The translations under genes were made by a program, and so were the position numbers. The notes beneath the pieces are model-generated. The model saw only the letters and a program-made list of their open reading frames with translations. It was not told where the DNA came from and did no database searches. A stretch of DNA of 64,000 nt. It comes from Mycobacterium spongiae. Lineage in GTDB: Bacteria > Actinomycetota > Actinomycetes > Mycobacteriales > Mycobacteriaceae. The stretch lies in assembly GCF_018278905.1 (NCBI RefSeq), contig NZ_CP046600.1:5456001-5520000 (forward strand), in the 5' to 3' direction. Positions 46,534 through 56,228 of the stretch are shown here, one piece after another. Position 1 is the stretch's first letter, and each line of letters opens with the position of its first letter.

Positions 46534-46639
46534 GCCCGCTAGTTGCTCGGAAACCGGAAACCGACCGTTAGCGAATCAAAGCCATAGCGCGCCAAAGCCA
46601 TAGCGAGTAGAAAGTTAAACGTAGAGGAGGGTCCACCCC

Positions 46640-46951
46640 ATGACAGGAGTTCTCGGCGTCGTACCTTCGTTTTTGAAGGTGCTGGCCGGCATCCACAACG
46701 AAATTGCGGGCGATATCAATAAGGCGACCCAATCGGTCGCTGGAATCAGCGGGCGGGTCGCACTCACCCACGGCTCGTTTACGTCGGACTTCAACGAGAC
46801 TCTGCAAGAGTTTGAGACCAGCCGAAACAGCACCGGCGTAGGTCTGCAAGGCGTGACCAACGGGCTGGCGTCAAATCTCATTGCGGCCGCTGGGGCCTAC
46901 CTCAACGCCGACGATGGCCTGGCCGGCATCATCGATAAGATCTTCGGCTGA
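46640..46951 (+). CDS. espF: ESX-1 substrate EspF
   Basis: 103 residues, as in M. tuberculosis. It is a small helical ESX-1 secretion-associated protein of the EspC/EspF type. The C-terminal [14 protein letters not shown] contains YxxxD (YLNAD), the general type VII export signal. GAGGAGGG lies 12 bases before the ATG. It is secreted together with EspE and ends 2 bases before espG1. Confidence 0.94.
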   Translation: MTGVLGVVPSFLKVLAGIHNEIAGDINKATQSVAGISGRVALTHGSFTSDFNETLQEFETSRNSTGVGLQGVTNGLASNLIAAAGAYLNADDGLAGIIDKIFG

Positions 46952-46953
46952 TC

Positions 46954-47805
46954 ATGTCCGGTCCGCTCGCTGCCGGTCGTGCGGGCCCCGCCGACGATGT
47001 CGTCGGCGTCGAGGTGACCATCGATGGCATGCTGGTGGTCGCCGATCGACTGCACCTCGTCGATTTTCCTGTCGCACTTGGGATCCGGCCGAATATCCCG
47101 CAGGAGGATCTGCGTGACATCGTCTGGGACCAGGTCCAGCGTGACCTCACCGAGCAAGGCGTACTCGATCACGACGGCCAACCCCACCCGGCTGTCACGG
47201 CGATGGTCGACACGCTCAGTCGGGCGGATCGGACCCTAGAGGCGCGGTGGTGGCGGCGTGATATCGGCGGCGTCATGATCCGCTTTGTGGTGTGCCGCAA
47301 GGGGGATCGCCATGTTGTCGCGGCGCGCGACGGCGACATGCTGGTGCTGCAGCTGGTGGCTCCGCAGATCAGTCTGGCGGACATGGTGACCGTCGTGCTC
47401 GGGCCCGCCGAACCGGCCAAGGTCGAACCGCTGACGGGAGTCGCCTCCGAACTGGCCGAGTGCACCACGGCGGCGCAACTAAGCCAACACGGCATAGCGC
47501 CAGCCACGGCCCGCGCATACTCCCAGATCGTGAGCAATCCGACCAGCTGGGTTGAGATCGTCGCGGGCCAACGCCACCCCGGCGGCACGACGAGCCAAAC
47601 CCAGGCGGCCGCCGGAGTCCTCGACTCGGCACACGGCCGATTGGTATCCCTGCCGCGACAGATCAGCGGCGAACTGTACGGAAGCTTCCTTGCCGGCACT
47701 CAGCAAAATCTGCAGCGCGCACTGGACAGCCTGCTCGAGCTTCTCCCCGCGGGCGGCTGGTGGGATCACGCAATCGATAGCACTGAAGCCTCCTCGCGAG
47801 GCTGA
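46954..47805 (+). CDS. espG1: ESX-1 PE/PPE-specific chaperone EspG1
   Basis: 283 residues, the family length. It is cytosolic and binds the hydrophobic tip of the cognate PPE protein (PPE68 of the PE35/PPE68 pair) to keep it soluble for export. The fold's beta-sheet shows as ARWWRRDIGGVMIRFVVCR and DMLVLQLVAPQISL. It follows espF by 2 bases. Because the PE35 partner here is degenerate, the chaperone's natural client may be PPE68 alone or other PE/PPE pairs. Confidence 0.95.
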   Translation: MSGPLAAGRAGPADDVVGVEVTIDGMLVVADRLHLVDFPVALGIRPNIPQEDLRDIVWDQVQRDLTEQGVLDHDGQPHPAVTAMVDTLSRADRTLEARWWRRDIGGVMIRFVVCRKGDRHVVAARDGDMLVLQLVAPQISLADMVTVVLGPAEPAKVEPLTGVASELAECTTAAQLSQHGIAPATARAYSQIVSNPTSWVEIVAGQRHPGGTTSQTQAAAGVLDSAHGRLVSLPRQISGELYGSFLAGTQQNLQRALDSLLELLPAGGWWDHAIDSTEASSRG

Positions 47806-47848
47806 CTTTTCAATATTCTTGATGACGAGTTCAGAAAGGGACGCCATA

Positions 47849-48415
47849 GTGGACCTGCCCGGGACCGACCACGACAGCGATGATCTCGCCGCCCTGGATT
47901 TCTCCGGCGGCACCGCGGGCGAGTCGTCTCTCGATGCGTTGGACGATTATGCACCCCCCGCATCCGGCGAGACTGACGAAACCGGATCCGACCTAGACGC
48001 ACTTCATGGGCTCACCGAGAAGGAAGAAGAGCCCGAGCTCGAGTTGTTCACGGTGACCAACCCCCAGGGGTCGGTGTCGGTAACGGCGCTCATGGACGGC
48101 AGGATCCAGCAGGTCACCGTGTCTGACAAAGCTTCCAGCATGTCGGAGTCGTCGCTCGCCGAGGAAATATTCGTGATTGCCGATCTCGCACGGCAAAAGG
48201 CGCGGTCTGCCCAATACACCTTCATGCTCGAGAATATGGGCGAACTGACCGGTGAAGACGCGGCAGAAAGTGCATCGCTGCGCGAATTCGTGGGGATGAC
48301 CCTGAACCTGCCGACCCCGGAGGAAGCAGCCGCTGCCGAGGCAGAGGTGTTCGCGACCCGCTACGACATCGACTACTCCGGGACTACTCCGACCGGTTAC
48401 CACGGTGATAAATGA
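47849..48415 (+). CDS. espH: ESX-1 accessory protein EspH
   Basis: 188 residues starting GTG behind AGAAAGGG. A strongly acidic, disordered N-terminus (DLPGTDHDSDDLAALDF) is followed by a conserved core, EPELELFTVTNPQGSVSV, and helices such as EIFVIADLARQKARSAQYTF. It resembles YbaB/EspL-like folds. In M. marinum EspH is needed for stability or secretion of EspE and EspF. The stop overlaps the eccA1 start (ATGA). Confidence 0.92.
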   Translation: MDLPGTDHDSDDLAALDFSGGTAGESSLDALDDYAPPASGETDETGSDLDALHGLTEKEEEPELELFTVTNPQGSVSVTALMDGRIQQVTVSDKASSMSESSLAEEIFVIADLARQKARSAQYTFMLENMGELTGEDAAESASLREFVGMTLNLPTPEEAAAAEAEVFATRYDIDYSGTTPTGYHGDK

Positions 48416-50133
48416 TTGATCGTTTGGCCAGTTTGTTCGAAAGCGCCGTCGGCATGCTGCCGCTGTCGGAGGCGCGCTCGATGGACCTCTTCACCGAGAT
48501 CACCAACTATGACGAGTCCGCGTGCGACGGTTGGATAGGAAGGATCCGGTGCGGCGACACCGACCGAGTCACCCTGTTCCGGGCCTGGTACTCGCGTCGG
48601 AATTTCGGGCAGTTGGCGGGATCCGCTCAAATCTCGATGACCGCTGTGGGCGCCAGAGTCCCTATCGGCGGCATGTACGGTGACATCACCTACCCGGTCA
48701 CATCGCCGCTAGCCATCACCATGGGTTTCGCGGCAAGTGAAGCGGCGCAAGGCAACTACGCCGACGCCATGGAAGCCATCGAAGCCAGCGCGGTCAGCGG
48801 CTCCGAGCATTTGGTGGCCTGGGTCAAGGCGGTGATCTACGGGGCGGCCCAGCGCTGGACCGACGCGATCGACGAAGTCAAGGGCGCCGGGAAGTGGCCA
48901 GACAAGTTCCTCGCTGGCGCCGCCGGCGTCGCGCACGGCGTGGCCGCGGCCAACCTCGGCTTGTTCACTGAAGCCGAACGCCGACTCACCGAAGCCAATG
49001 ACTCGCCGGCTGGCGAAGCGTGCGCGCGGGCGATCGCATGGTATCTGGCGATGGCACGGCGTAGCCAAGGCAACGAAGAAGCGGCGGTGGCGCTTCTGGA
49101 ATGGTTACAAACTACTCACCCGGAATCGAAAGTTGCTGCGGCGCTGAAAGATCCGTCGTATCGCCTAGCGACAACCACCGCCGAACAGATCGCGGCCCGC
49201 GCCGACCCCTGGGATCCGGGCAGTGTCGTGGCCGACAACTCGGGTCGAGAGAAGCTGCTCGCCGAGGCGCAGGCAGAACTGGACCGCCAGATCGGACTCA
49301 CCCGGGTCAAGACACAGATCGAGAGGTACCGCGCGGCCACCCTGATGGCCCGGGTTCGTGAAGCCAAGGGAATGAAGGTCGCGCAACCAAGCAAGCACAT
49401 GATCTTTACCGGCCCACCCGGTACCGGAAAGACCACGATCGCGCGCGTGGTGGCCAACATTCTGGCCGGGCTCGGCGTCATCTCGGAACCGAAACTCGTG
49501 GAGACATCGCGCAAAGACTTCGTCGCCGAGTACGAGGGGCAGTCGGCGGTCAAGACGGCCAAAGCCGTCGATCACGCACTCGGCGGCGTGTTGTTCATCG
49601 ACGAGGCCTACGCGCTGGTGCAGGAACGCGATGGCCGCACGGATCCGTTCGGGCAGGAGGCGCTGGACACGCTACTGGCGCGCATGGAGAACGATCGTGA
49701 CCGGCTGGTCGTGATTATCGCCGGCTACAGCTCTGACATCGATCGGCTGCTGGAAACCAACGAAGGGCTACGGTCACGATTCGCCACTCGCATCGAATTC
49801 GACACGTACTCCCCCGAGGAGCTCCTCGACATCGCCAAGGTCCTTGCAACTGCCAACGACTCGACGCTGAGCACGGAAGCAGCCGAGAACTTCGTGGAAG
49901 CGGCCAAGCTGCTCGAGCAGCGGACATTGCGGGGCAGACCCGCGCTCGATGTGGCGGGTAATGGCCGCTACGCACGACAACTAGTCGAAGCCGCCGAGCA
50001 GTGCCGCGACATGCGCTTGGCGCAATGCCTCGACATCGAGAACCTGGACGTGGACCGGCTCCGCGAAATCAACGGCGCAGACATGAGCGACGCGATCACG
50101 GCGGTGCACGAACACCTCAACATGAGAGAGTGA
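48412..50133 (+). CDS. eccA1: ESX-1 AAA+ ATPase EccA1
   Basis: 573 residues, the same as M. tuberculosis. The N-terminal half forms TPR-like helical repeats (NYADAMEAIEASAVSGSEH). The C-terminal CbbX-type AAA+ domain has Walker A GPPGTGKTT near residue 333, Walker B VLFIDEAYAL near 391 and an arginine-finger region ETNEGLRSRF. It is a cytosolic hexamer thought to dissociate chaperones from substrates; in M. marinum it also affects mycolate synthesis. It is translationally coupled to espH. Confidence 0.97.
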   Translation: MIDRLASLFESAVGMLPLSEARSMDLFTEITNYDESACDGWIGRIRCGDTDRVTLFRAWYSRRNFGQLAGSAQISMTAVGARVPIGGMYGDITYPVTSPLAITMGFAASEAAQGNYADAMEAIEASAVSGSEHLVAWVKAVIYGAAQRWTDAIDEVKGAGKWPDKFLAGAAGVAHGVAAANLGLFTEAERRLTEANDSPAGEACARAIAWYLAMARRSQGNEEAAVALLEWLQTTHPESKVAAALKDPSYRLATTTAEQIAARADPWDPGSVVADNSGREKLLAEAQAELDRQIGLTRVKTQIERYRAATLMARVREAKGMKVAQPSKHMIFTGPPGTGKTTIARVVANILAGLGVISEPKLVETSRKDFVAEYEGQSAVKTAKAVDHALGGVLFIDEAYALVQERDGRTDPFGQEALDTLLARMENDRDRLVVIIAGYSSDIDRLLETNEGLRSRFATRIEFDTYSPEELLDIAKVLATANDSTLSTEAAENFVEAAKLLEQRTLRGRPALDVAGNGRYARQLVEAAEQCRDMRLAQCLDIENLDVDRLREINGADMSDAITAVHEHLNMRE

Positions 50134-50136
50134 GAC

Positions 50137-51582
50137 ATGGGGCTTCGCCTGACCACGAAGGTTCAGGTTAGCGGCTGGCGCTTCCTGCTTCGCCGAGTCG
50201 AACACGCCATCGTGCGCCGAGATACCCGGATGTTCGACGATCCGCTGCAGTTCTACAGCCGGTCGGTCTCGCTCGGCATCGTCATCGCAGTATTGATCCT
50301 CGCCGGCGCAGCGCTGCTGGCGTACTTCAAACCTCAGGGAAAACTCGGCGGCAGCAGCCTGCTCACGGACCGCGCGACCAATCAGCTCTATGTGATCCTG
50401 TCGGGGCAGTTGCATCCCGTTTACAACCTGACCTCGGCGCGGCTGGTATTGGGCAGCCCATCGACGCCCGCGACAGTGAAGTCTTCCGAATTGAGCAAGA
50501 TGCCCATGGGCCAGACCATCGGGATCCCCGGCGCCCCCTACGCCACGCCGGTCTCGGGGGATAGCTCCTCGGTGTGGACCCTCTGCGACACCGTAGTCAG
50601 AGCCGAGACGTCTTCTCCCGCAGTTCAAACTGCGGTCATCGCGATGCCGCTGAGTATCGATCCCGCTATCGATCCGATCCAGTCCAATGAGGCACTGCTG
50701 GCGTCGTATCAAGGCCGGCAGTGGATCATCACGACCAAGGGACGGCACTTGATCGACCTGGCCGATCGTGCGCTCACCTCGGCCATGGGAATACCGGTCA
50801 CCGCCAAGCCGACTCCCATCTCGACGGGCATGTTCAACGCTCTGCCGGACATGGGGACCTGGAAGCTACCGCCCATACCCGACGAGGGCACACCTAATTC
50901 TCTTGGACTACCCGAAGCCCTCGTTGTCGGTTCGGTGTTCCACATCCGCACAGACAAAGGGCGCCAGTACTACGTGGTGCTGCCCGATGGCATCGCCCAG
51001 GTGAACGCCACGACGGCTGCTGCATTGCGCGCCACCCAGTCACATGGGCTCGTAGAACCACCCGCCGTGGTGCCGAGCCTGGTCGTGCGAATACCTGAAC
51101 GGGTATACGGCTCACCTCTGCCCGACGACCGGCTCAGCATCCTGTCCAGGGCGGAGGAGCCCACCTTGTGCTGGACCTGGGAACGCAGCGCCGGCGACCA
51201 GTCGGCAAAGGCAACGGTGCTGGCCGGCCGTCACCTACCGATTCAGCCATCAGCGATGCGTACCGGCATCAAACAAATCCATGGCACAGCAACCGTTTAC
51301 ATCGATGGCGGTAAATTCGTGGCACTACAATCGCCCGATCCTCGATACGGCGAATCCATGTACTACGTCGACCACCAGGGCGTGCGCTACGGCGTGCCGG
51401 ACGCGGACGCGGCAAAAGCGCTGGGCCTCAGCGCGCCGAAGACCGCACCCTGGCAGATCGTCCGTCTCCTCGTCGACGGTCCAGTGCTGTCCAAAGATGC
51501 CGCCCTGCTCGAGCACGACACGCTGCCCGCTGACCCAAGCCCCCGGAAACTTCCAGCCGGCGCCCTCGGAAAGCCCGGATGA
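50137..51582 (+). CDS. eccB1: ESX-1 membrane core protein EccB1
   Basis: 481 residues. The short cytosolic N-terminus is followed by one membrane helix near residue 45 ([20 protein letters not shown]). A large periplasmic R-domain with a six-fold-type repeat pattern follows, with Cys in WTLCDTVV and TLCWTWER likely forming a disulfide. EccB is a structural component of the hexameric secretion pore. The ATG follows eccA1 by 3 bases, with AGAGAGTGAG as the ribosome site. Confidence 0.96.
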   Translation: MGLRLTTKVQVSGWRFLLRRVEHAIVRRDTRMFDDPLQFYSRSVSLGIVIAVLILAGAALLAYFKPQGKLGGSSLLTDRATNQLYVILSGQLHPVYNLTSARLVLGSPSTPATVKSSELSKMPMGQTIGIPGAPYATPVSGDSSSVWTLCDTVVRAETSSPAVQTAVIAMPLSIDPAIDPIQSNEALLASYQGRQWIITTKGRHLIDLADRALTSAMGIPVTAKPTPISTGMFNALPDMGTWKLPPIPDEGTPNSLGLPEALVVGSVFHIRTDKGRQYYVVLPDGIAQVNATTAAALRATQSHGLVEPPAVVPSLVVRIPERVYGSPLPDDRLSILSRAEEPTLCWTWERSAGDQSAKATVLAGRHLPIQPSAMRTGIKQIHGTATVYIDGGKFVALQSPDPRYGESMYYVDHQGVRYGVPDADAAKALGLSAPKTAPWQIVRLLVDGPVLSKDAALLEHDTLPADPSPRKLPAGALGKPG

Positions 51583-51618
51583 GGACTGCAAAACCCTGAT
51601 GACGATGAGAGCACCCAC

Positions 51619-53856
51619 ATGACGACAAGAAAGTTCACCCCGACCATCACCCGTGGCCCACGATTGACACCGGGCGAGATCAGTCTCACACCTCCGGAAG
51701 ACCTCGGTATCGACATTCCACCGTCGGGTGTCCAGAAGGTCCTTCCCTATGTCATGGGTGGCGTCATGTTGGGCATGATCGTGATCTTTGTCGCCGGCGG
51801 AACCCGGCAGCTATCGCCCTACATGCTGATGTTTCCCCTGATGATGATCATGATGATGGTCAGCGGACTGGCCGCAGGCACCGGCGGCGGCAAAAAGGTG
51901 CCCGAGATCAACGCCGATCGCAAGGAGTACTTGCGCTACCTGGCGGGACTACGCGCCAGGGTGACATCGTCGGCCACCTCCCAGGTGGCGTTCTTCAGCT
52001 ACCACGCACCCCATCCCGACGACCTGCTGTCCATCGTGGGAACTCAGCGGCAGTGGTCGCGACCGGCCAACAGCGACTTCTATGCCGCCACCCGGATCGG
52101 AATCGGCGACCAACCGGCGGTAGACCGATTGTTGAAGCCGGCCGTCGGCGGTGAACTGGCAGCGGCGAGCGCGGCGCCGCAGCCATACCTGGAGCCGGTC
52201 AGCCACATGTGGGTGGTCAAGTTTCTGCGTACCCACGGGCTGATCCACGACTGCCCAAAACTCTTGCAAATGCGCACATTTCCGACGATCGCGCTCGGCG
52301 GCGACGCGGCCGGGGCCGCTGGGTTATTGACCGCGATGATCTGCCACCTAGCGGTGTTTCATCCGCCCGACCTACTGGAGATCCGGGTACTCACCGAGAA
52401 CCCCGACGATCCCGATTGGGCGTGGCTGAAATGGCTCCCCCATGTTCAGCATCAGACCGAAACCGATGCTGCCGGAGCGGCCCGGATGATACTTACCCGC
52501 CCGGACGGCCTGGCCGACCTGGCCGCCCGCGGTCCGCACGCGCCTGACTCCCTTCCCACCGGCCCCTACGTGGTCGTGGTCGATCTCACCGGCGGCAAGG
52601 CGGGATTCCCACCCGATGGCCGGGCGGGTGTCACCGTGCTCACGCTTGGCAACCACCGCGGTTCCGCGTATCGCATCCGAGTCGCCGAGAACGCGACAGC
52701 GGATGACCGGCTACCAGGCCAACCGTTTCGGTTGGTGACGTCCGTCACCGACTGCATATCGCCGCAAGAAGCTACTCGCGTCGCGCGCAAGCTAGCCGGC
52801 TGGTCCATCACCGGCAGCATTCTCGACAAGACGTCGCGCGTTCAGAAGAAGGTCGCGACGGAATGGCACCAACTGGTCGGTGCCCCCAGCGTCGAGGAAG
52901 TGACACCCGCTCGCTGGCGGATGTACACCGACACCGACCGCGACCGCCTCAAGATCCCCTTCGGCCACGAACTGAAGACCGGCAATGTCATGTATCTGGA
53001 CATCAAGGAGGGCGCGGAGTTCGGCGGCGGACCGCACGGCATGCTCATCGGCACGACAGGGTCGGGTAAGTCGGAATTTCTGCGGACGCTGATCCTGTCG
53101 CTGGTAGCCATGACCCACCCGGATCAGGTGAATCTGCTGCTCACCGACTTCAAAGGCGGCTCGACATTCCTGGGAATGGAACGACTTCCGCACACCGCGG
53201 CGGTCGTCACCAACATGGCCGAAGAAGCCGAGCTCGTCAGCCGGATGGGTGAAGTGTTGACCGGCGAACTCGATCGGCGCCAGAACATTCTTCGCCAGGC
53301 CGGAATGAAGGTCGGTGCTGCCGGCGCCCTCTCCGGCGTGGCCGAGTACGAGAAGTATCGGGAGCGCGGCGCCGAGCTACCACCACTGCCAACGCTCTTC
53401 GTCGTGGTCGACGAATTCGCCGAGCTGCTACAAAGCCACCCGGATTTCATTGGACTGTTCGACCGGATCTGCCGTGTGGGCCGGTCGTTGCGCGTCCACC
53501 TGTTGCTGGCAACCCAGTCGTTGCAAACCGGCGGAGTGCGGATCGACAAACTCGAGCCCAACCTCACCTATCGCATTGCGCTGCGCACCACGAGCTCTCA
53601 CGAGTCGAAGGCAGTGATAGGTACCCCGGAAGCGCAGTACATCACCAACAAGGAAAGCGGTGTCGGGTTTCTCCGCGTCGGCATGGAGGATCCAGTCAAG
53701 TTCAGCACCTTCTACATCGGTGCCCCCTATATCCCAACGACGCACGCCGCGACCAACGGCGAAGGCGGCAAGCCCGGATCTGCGAACGCCAAGCAGGCGG
53801 TGCGGATCCACAAATTCACAGCCGCCCCGGTTCTCGAGGACGTGCCGACACCATGA
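51619..53856 (+). CDS. eccCa1: ESX-1 FtsK/SpoIIIE ATPase subunit EccCa1
   Basis: 745 residues. Two membrane helices lie near residues 37-80 (VMGGVMLGMIVIFVAGG and YMLMFPLMMIMMMVSGLA), then the DUF/stalk region, and then one FtsK-type ATPase domain with Walker A GTTGSGKSEFLRT near residue 478 and Walker B LFVVVDEFAELL near 593. In ESX-1 the EccC motor is split; this half carries the membrane anchor and ATPase 1. Its stop TGA overlaps the ATG of the first unit of the 54-bp repeat array that separates it from eccCb1. Confidence 0.97.
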   Translation: MTTRKFTPTITRGPRLTPGEISLTPPEDLGIDIPPSGVQKVLPYVMGGVMLGMIVIFVAGGTRQLSPYMLMFPLMMIMMMVSGLAAGTGGGKKVPEINADRKEYLRYLAGLRARVTSSATSQVAFFSYHAPHPDDLLSIVGTQRQWSRPANSDFYAATRIGIGDQPAVDRLLKPAVGGELAAASAAPQPYLEPVSHMWVVKFLRTHGLIHDCPKLLQMRTFPTIALGGDAAGAAGLLTAMICHLAVFHPPDLLEIRVLTENPDDPDWAWLKWLPHVQHQTETDAAGAARMILTRPDGLADLAARGPHAPDSLPTGPYVVVVDLTGGKAGFPPDGRAGVTVLTLGNHRGSAYRIRVAENATADDRLPGQPFRLVTSVTDCISPQEATRVARKLAGWSITGSILDKTSRVQKKVATEWHQLVGAPSVEEVTPARWRMYTDTDRDRLKIPFGHELKTGNVMYLDIKEGAEFGGGPHGMLIGTTGSGKSEFLRTLILSLVAMTHPDQVNLLLTDFKGGSTFLGMERLPHTAAVVTNMAEEAELVSRMGEVLTGELDRRQNILRQAGMKVGAAGALSGVAEYEKYRERGAELPPLPTLFVVVDEFAELLQSHPDFIGLFDRICRVGRSLRVHLLLATQSLQTGGVRIDKLEPNLTYRIALRTTSSHESKAVIGTPEAQYITNKESGVGFLRVGMEDPVKFSTFYIGAPYIPTTHAATNGEGGKPGSANAKQAVRIHKFTAAPVLEDVPTP

Positions 53857-54068
53857 CCCGCGCCGGTGACGATGCAGAGCGTTAGCGATGAGGAGGAGAG
53901 GCGCCAATGACACGCGCCGGTGACGATGCAGAGCGTTAGCGATGAGGAGGAGCGGCGCCAATGACACGCGCCGGTGACGATGCAGAGCGTTAGCGATGAG
54001 GAGGAGCGGCGCCAATGACACGCGCCGGTGACGATGCAGAGCGTTAGCGATGAGGAGGAGCGGCGCTA
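53853..54068 (+). repeat. MIRU (MIRU39-type) tandem array, 4 x 54 bp, between eccCa1 and eccCb1
   Basis: Four head-to-tail 54-bp units begin at 53853, 53907, 53961 and 54015, nearly identical (unit 1 has ACCC for ACAC and AGAGG for AGCGG; unit 4 ends GCTA). Each unit contains an ATG, a ten-codon frame MTRAGDDAER, a stop, then GAGGAGGAG as ribosome site and the next ATG. The last ATG is that of eccCb1. This is the mycobacterial interspersed repetitive unit design. From memory the same junction in M. tuberculosis is the typing locus MIRU39 (VNTR 4348), with a unit of about 53 bp and usually two copies. Confidence 0.92.
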
Positions 54069-55844
54069 ATGACCACCGACCAGGATGTAAAGGCGTTGCG
54101 CGAGGTAGTGCTGGATCAGCTCGGCACCGGTGAGTCGCGCGCGTACAAGATGTGGCTACCCCCACTGGCCGATCCGACGCCGGTCAACGAACTCGTTGCA
54201 CGCGACAATGCGCAACCACTCCGCTTTGCGTTGGGAATCATGGATGAACCCCGTCGGCACCGCCAGGAAGTGTGGGGTGTCGACGTTTCCGGCGCCGGTG
54301 GCAACATCGGCATCGGAGGCGCGCCACAGACCGGGAAGTCGACCCTGCTGCAGACGCTGGTGATGTCAGCCGCCGCCACGCATTCGCCACGAAACGTCCA
54401 GTTCTACTGCGTCGATCTCGGCGGCGGCGGTCTCATCTATCTCGAAAACCTGCCGCACGTCGGCGGCGTGGCCAACCGGTCCGAACCCGACAAAGTCAAC
54501 CGAGTGGTCGCCGAGATGCAAGCCGTGATGCGCCAACGCGAAACCAGCTTCAAGGAACACCGAGTGGGTTCGATCGGGATGTACCGGCAGCTGCGCGCGG
54601 ATCCGAACCAACCGGTAGCGGCCGATCCCTACGGCGACGTGTTTCTCATCATCGACGGGTGGCCGGCGTTTGTCGGTGAGTTTCCCGATCTCGAAGGTCA
54701 GGTCCAGGATTTGGCAGCGCAGGGGTTGTCGTTCGGGGTACACACCATCCTTTCCACACCACGCTGGACCGAGCTGAAGTCCCGCATTCGCGACTACCTC
54801 GGCACCAAGATCGAGTTCCGCCTCGGCGATGTCAACGAAACCCAGATCGACCGCATCGCCCGAGAGATCCCCGCCAATCGTCCGGGTCGAGCGGTGTCGA
54901 TAGAGAAACACCATCTGATGATGGGTGTGCCCCGGCTGGACGGCGTTCACGGCACCGCTGACTTAGTGGAGGCGATCACGGCCGGTGTCGGGCAGATCGC
55001 TGCCGAGCACACCGAGCAAGCGCCTCCCGTGAGGATCCTGCCGGAGCGCATCCACCTCCACGAACTCGATCCGAACCCGCCGGGGCCGGAATCCGACTAC
55101 CGGACTCGCTGGGAGATTCCGATCGGGTTGCGCGAGACGGACCTGTCGGTGGCCCACAGCCACATGCACTCGAATCCACACCTGCTGGTCTTCGGTGCGG
55201 CCAAGTCGGGCAAGACGACTATCGCGCACGCGATCGCCCAAGCGATCTGCGCGAGGAACAGTCCCGAGCAGGTGCGATTCATGCTCGCTGACTACCGCTC
55301 CGGTTTGTTGGATGCCGTGCCGGACAGCCACTTGCTCGGAGCGGGAGCGATCAACCGCAATAGTGCGAGTCTGGATGAAGCCGTCCAAGCCCTGGCAGTC
55401 AATTTGCGGAAGCGGCTGCCGCCGACCGATCTGACAACAGCGCAGCTGCGCGCACGTTCGTGGTGGAGCGGGTTCGACGTCGTACTCCTGGTAGACGATT
55501 GGCACATGATCGTCGGTGCTGCCGGTGGGATGCCGCCAATGGCGCCGTTGGCCCCCCTATTGCCCGCCGCGTCGGATATTGGACTACACATCATTGTCAC
55601 CTGCCAGATGAGCCAGGCGTACAAGGCAACCATGGACAAGTTCGTCGGCGCCGCATTCGGCTCCGGCGCTCCCACAATGTTCCTTTCCGGCGAGAAGCAG
55701 GAATTCCCGTCCAGCGAGTTCAAGGTCAAGCGGCGCCCTCCAGGCCAGGCATTTCTGGTCTCACCGGACGGCAAAGAGGTCATCCAGGCCCCCTACATCG
55801 AGCCTCCAGAAGAAGTGTTCTCAGCACCCCCAAACCCCGGTTAG
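54069..55844 (+). CDS. eccCb1: ESX-1 FtsK/SpoIIIE ATPase subunit EccCb1
   Basis: 591 residues, the same as M. tuberculosis. It is soluble, with two ATPase domains. The first has Walker [14 protein letters not shown] near residue 80, the second [12 protein letters not shown] near 376 and Walker [12 protein letters not shown] near 474. The C-terminal domain binds the export signal of EsxB. It completes the split EccC motor with EccCa1. Its ribosome site GAGGAGGAGCGGCGCTA belongs to the last MIRU unit, so copy-number change there could alter EccCa1/EccCb1 stoichiometry. Confidence 0.97.
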   Translation: MTTDQDVKALREVVLDQLGTGESRAYKMWLPPLADPTPVNELVARDNAQPLRFALGIMDEPRRHRQEVWGVDVSGAGGNIGIGGAPQTGKSTLLQTLVMSAAATHSPRNVQFYCVDLGGGGLIYLENLPHVGGVANRSEPDKVNRVVAEMQAVMRQRETSFKEHRVGSIGMYRQLRADPNQPVAADPYGDVFLIIDGWPAFVGEFPDLEGQVQDLAAQGLSFGVHTILSTPRWTELKSRIRDYLGTKIEFRLGDVNETQIDRIAREIPANRPGRAVSIEKHHLMMGVPRLDGVHGTADLVEAITAGVGQIAAEHTEQAPPVRILPERIHLHELDPNPPGPESDYRTRWEIPIGLRETDLSVAHSHMHSNPHLLVFGAAKSGKTTIAHAIAQAICARNSPEQVRFMLADYRSGLLDAVPDSHLLGAGAINRNSASLDEAVQALAVNLRKRLPPTDLTTAQLRARSWWSGFDVVLLVDDWHMIVGAAGGMPPMAPLAPLLPAASDIGLHIIVTCQMSQAYKATMDKFVGAAFGSGAPTMFLSGEKQEFPSSEFKVKRRPPGQAFLVSPDGKEVIQAPYIEPPEEVFSAPPNPG

Positions 55845-55918
55845 GATTATTTCATCGCCGACGAAGCAGTGCCCGAGCTCACCGTGTAATCGAGCCCGGG
55901 ATGCTGCTAACCGTCGAC

Positions 55919-55962
55919 TTTGTCTCCGGCCATAGGCGAACGGTTTGTGCCCGGGAGACAAA
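55919..55962. other. Stem-loop in the PE35 leader
   Basis: TTTGTCTCC (55919-55927) pairs with GGAGACAAA (55954-55962). The stem is extendable by two G-C pairs with one bulged base, and the loop is about 24 bases. It ends 21 bases before the PE35 ATG, directly ahead of the AGGAGAGAAG ribosome site. It could be a transcription attenuator, an RNA-processing site or a protein-binding inverted repeat at the esx operon promoter. Confidence 0.55.
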
Positions 55963-55983
55963 TAGGAGAGAAGAAGTAGGCAA

Positions 55984-56193
55984 ATGGAACATAAGTCCCA
56001 CAATTCCGCAGCCGTCGACATTGGTCCTCACGTGAGCAAAAACACGAGCCGCGGTGTATCGGCTGATGCGGCAGTGCTGACGCCTTCGGCGCTTTCGGAC
56101 GCTCGGGGCGACCTCCAACTGGCAGGTGCAGCGGTCCGCGACGCCGCCCACGCAATTTCGGAAGTCGATGGTGGCGCCGCCGCCGGCGCCTAA
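55984..56193 (+). CDS. PE35: PE35, degenerate and shortened
   Basis: 69 residues against 99 in M. tuberculosis (from memory). The N-terminus [18 protein letters not shown] and the C-terminal [20 protein letters not shown] align with PE35, but about 30 residues of the central PE hairpin are missing between them. The C-terminal YxxxD export motif (YSQID in M. tuberculosis) is ISEVD here, so the Tyr is gone. PE35 normally pairs with PPE68 for ESX-1 export. This copy still has a start, a ribosome site and position ahead of PPE68, but may no longer be secreted. The frame is intact, so it is a deletion and substitution, not a frameshift. Confidence 0.85.
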   Translation: MEHKSHNSAAVDIGPHVSKNTSRGVSADAAVLTPSALSDARGDLQLAGAAVRDAAHAISEVDGGAAAGA

Positions 56194-56228
56194 AGGTCCA
56201 AACCAAAAGCACATTCGCAACCAGAGGA

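Noticed and set aside
53428..54165. Minus-strand frame with repeated hydrophobic units over the MIRU array
   Set aside because: The repeats in this frame are the reverse translation of the 54-bp DNA repeat; the flanks are antisense to eccCa1 and eccCb1.
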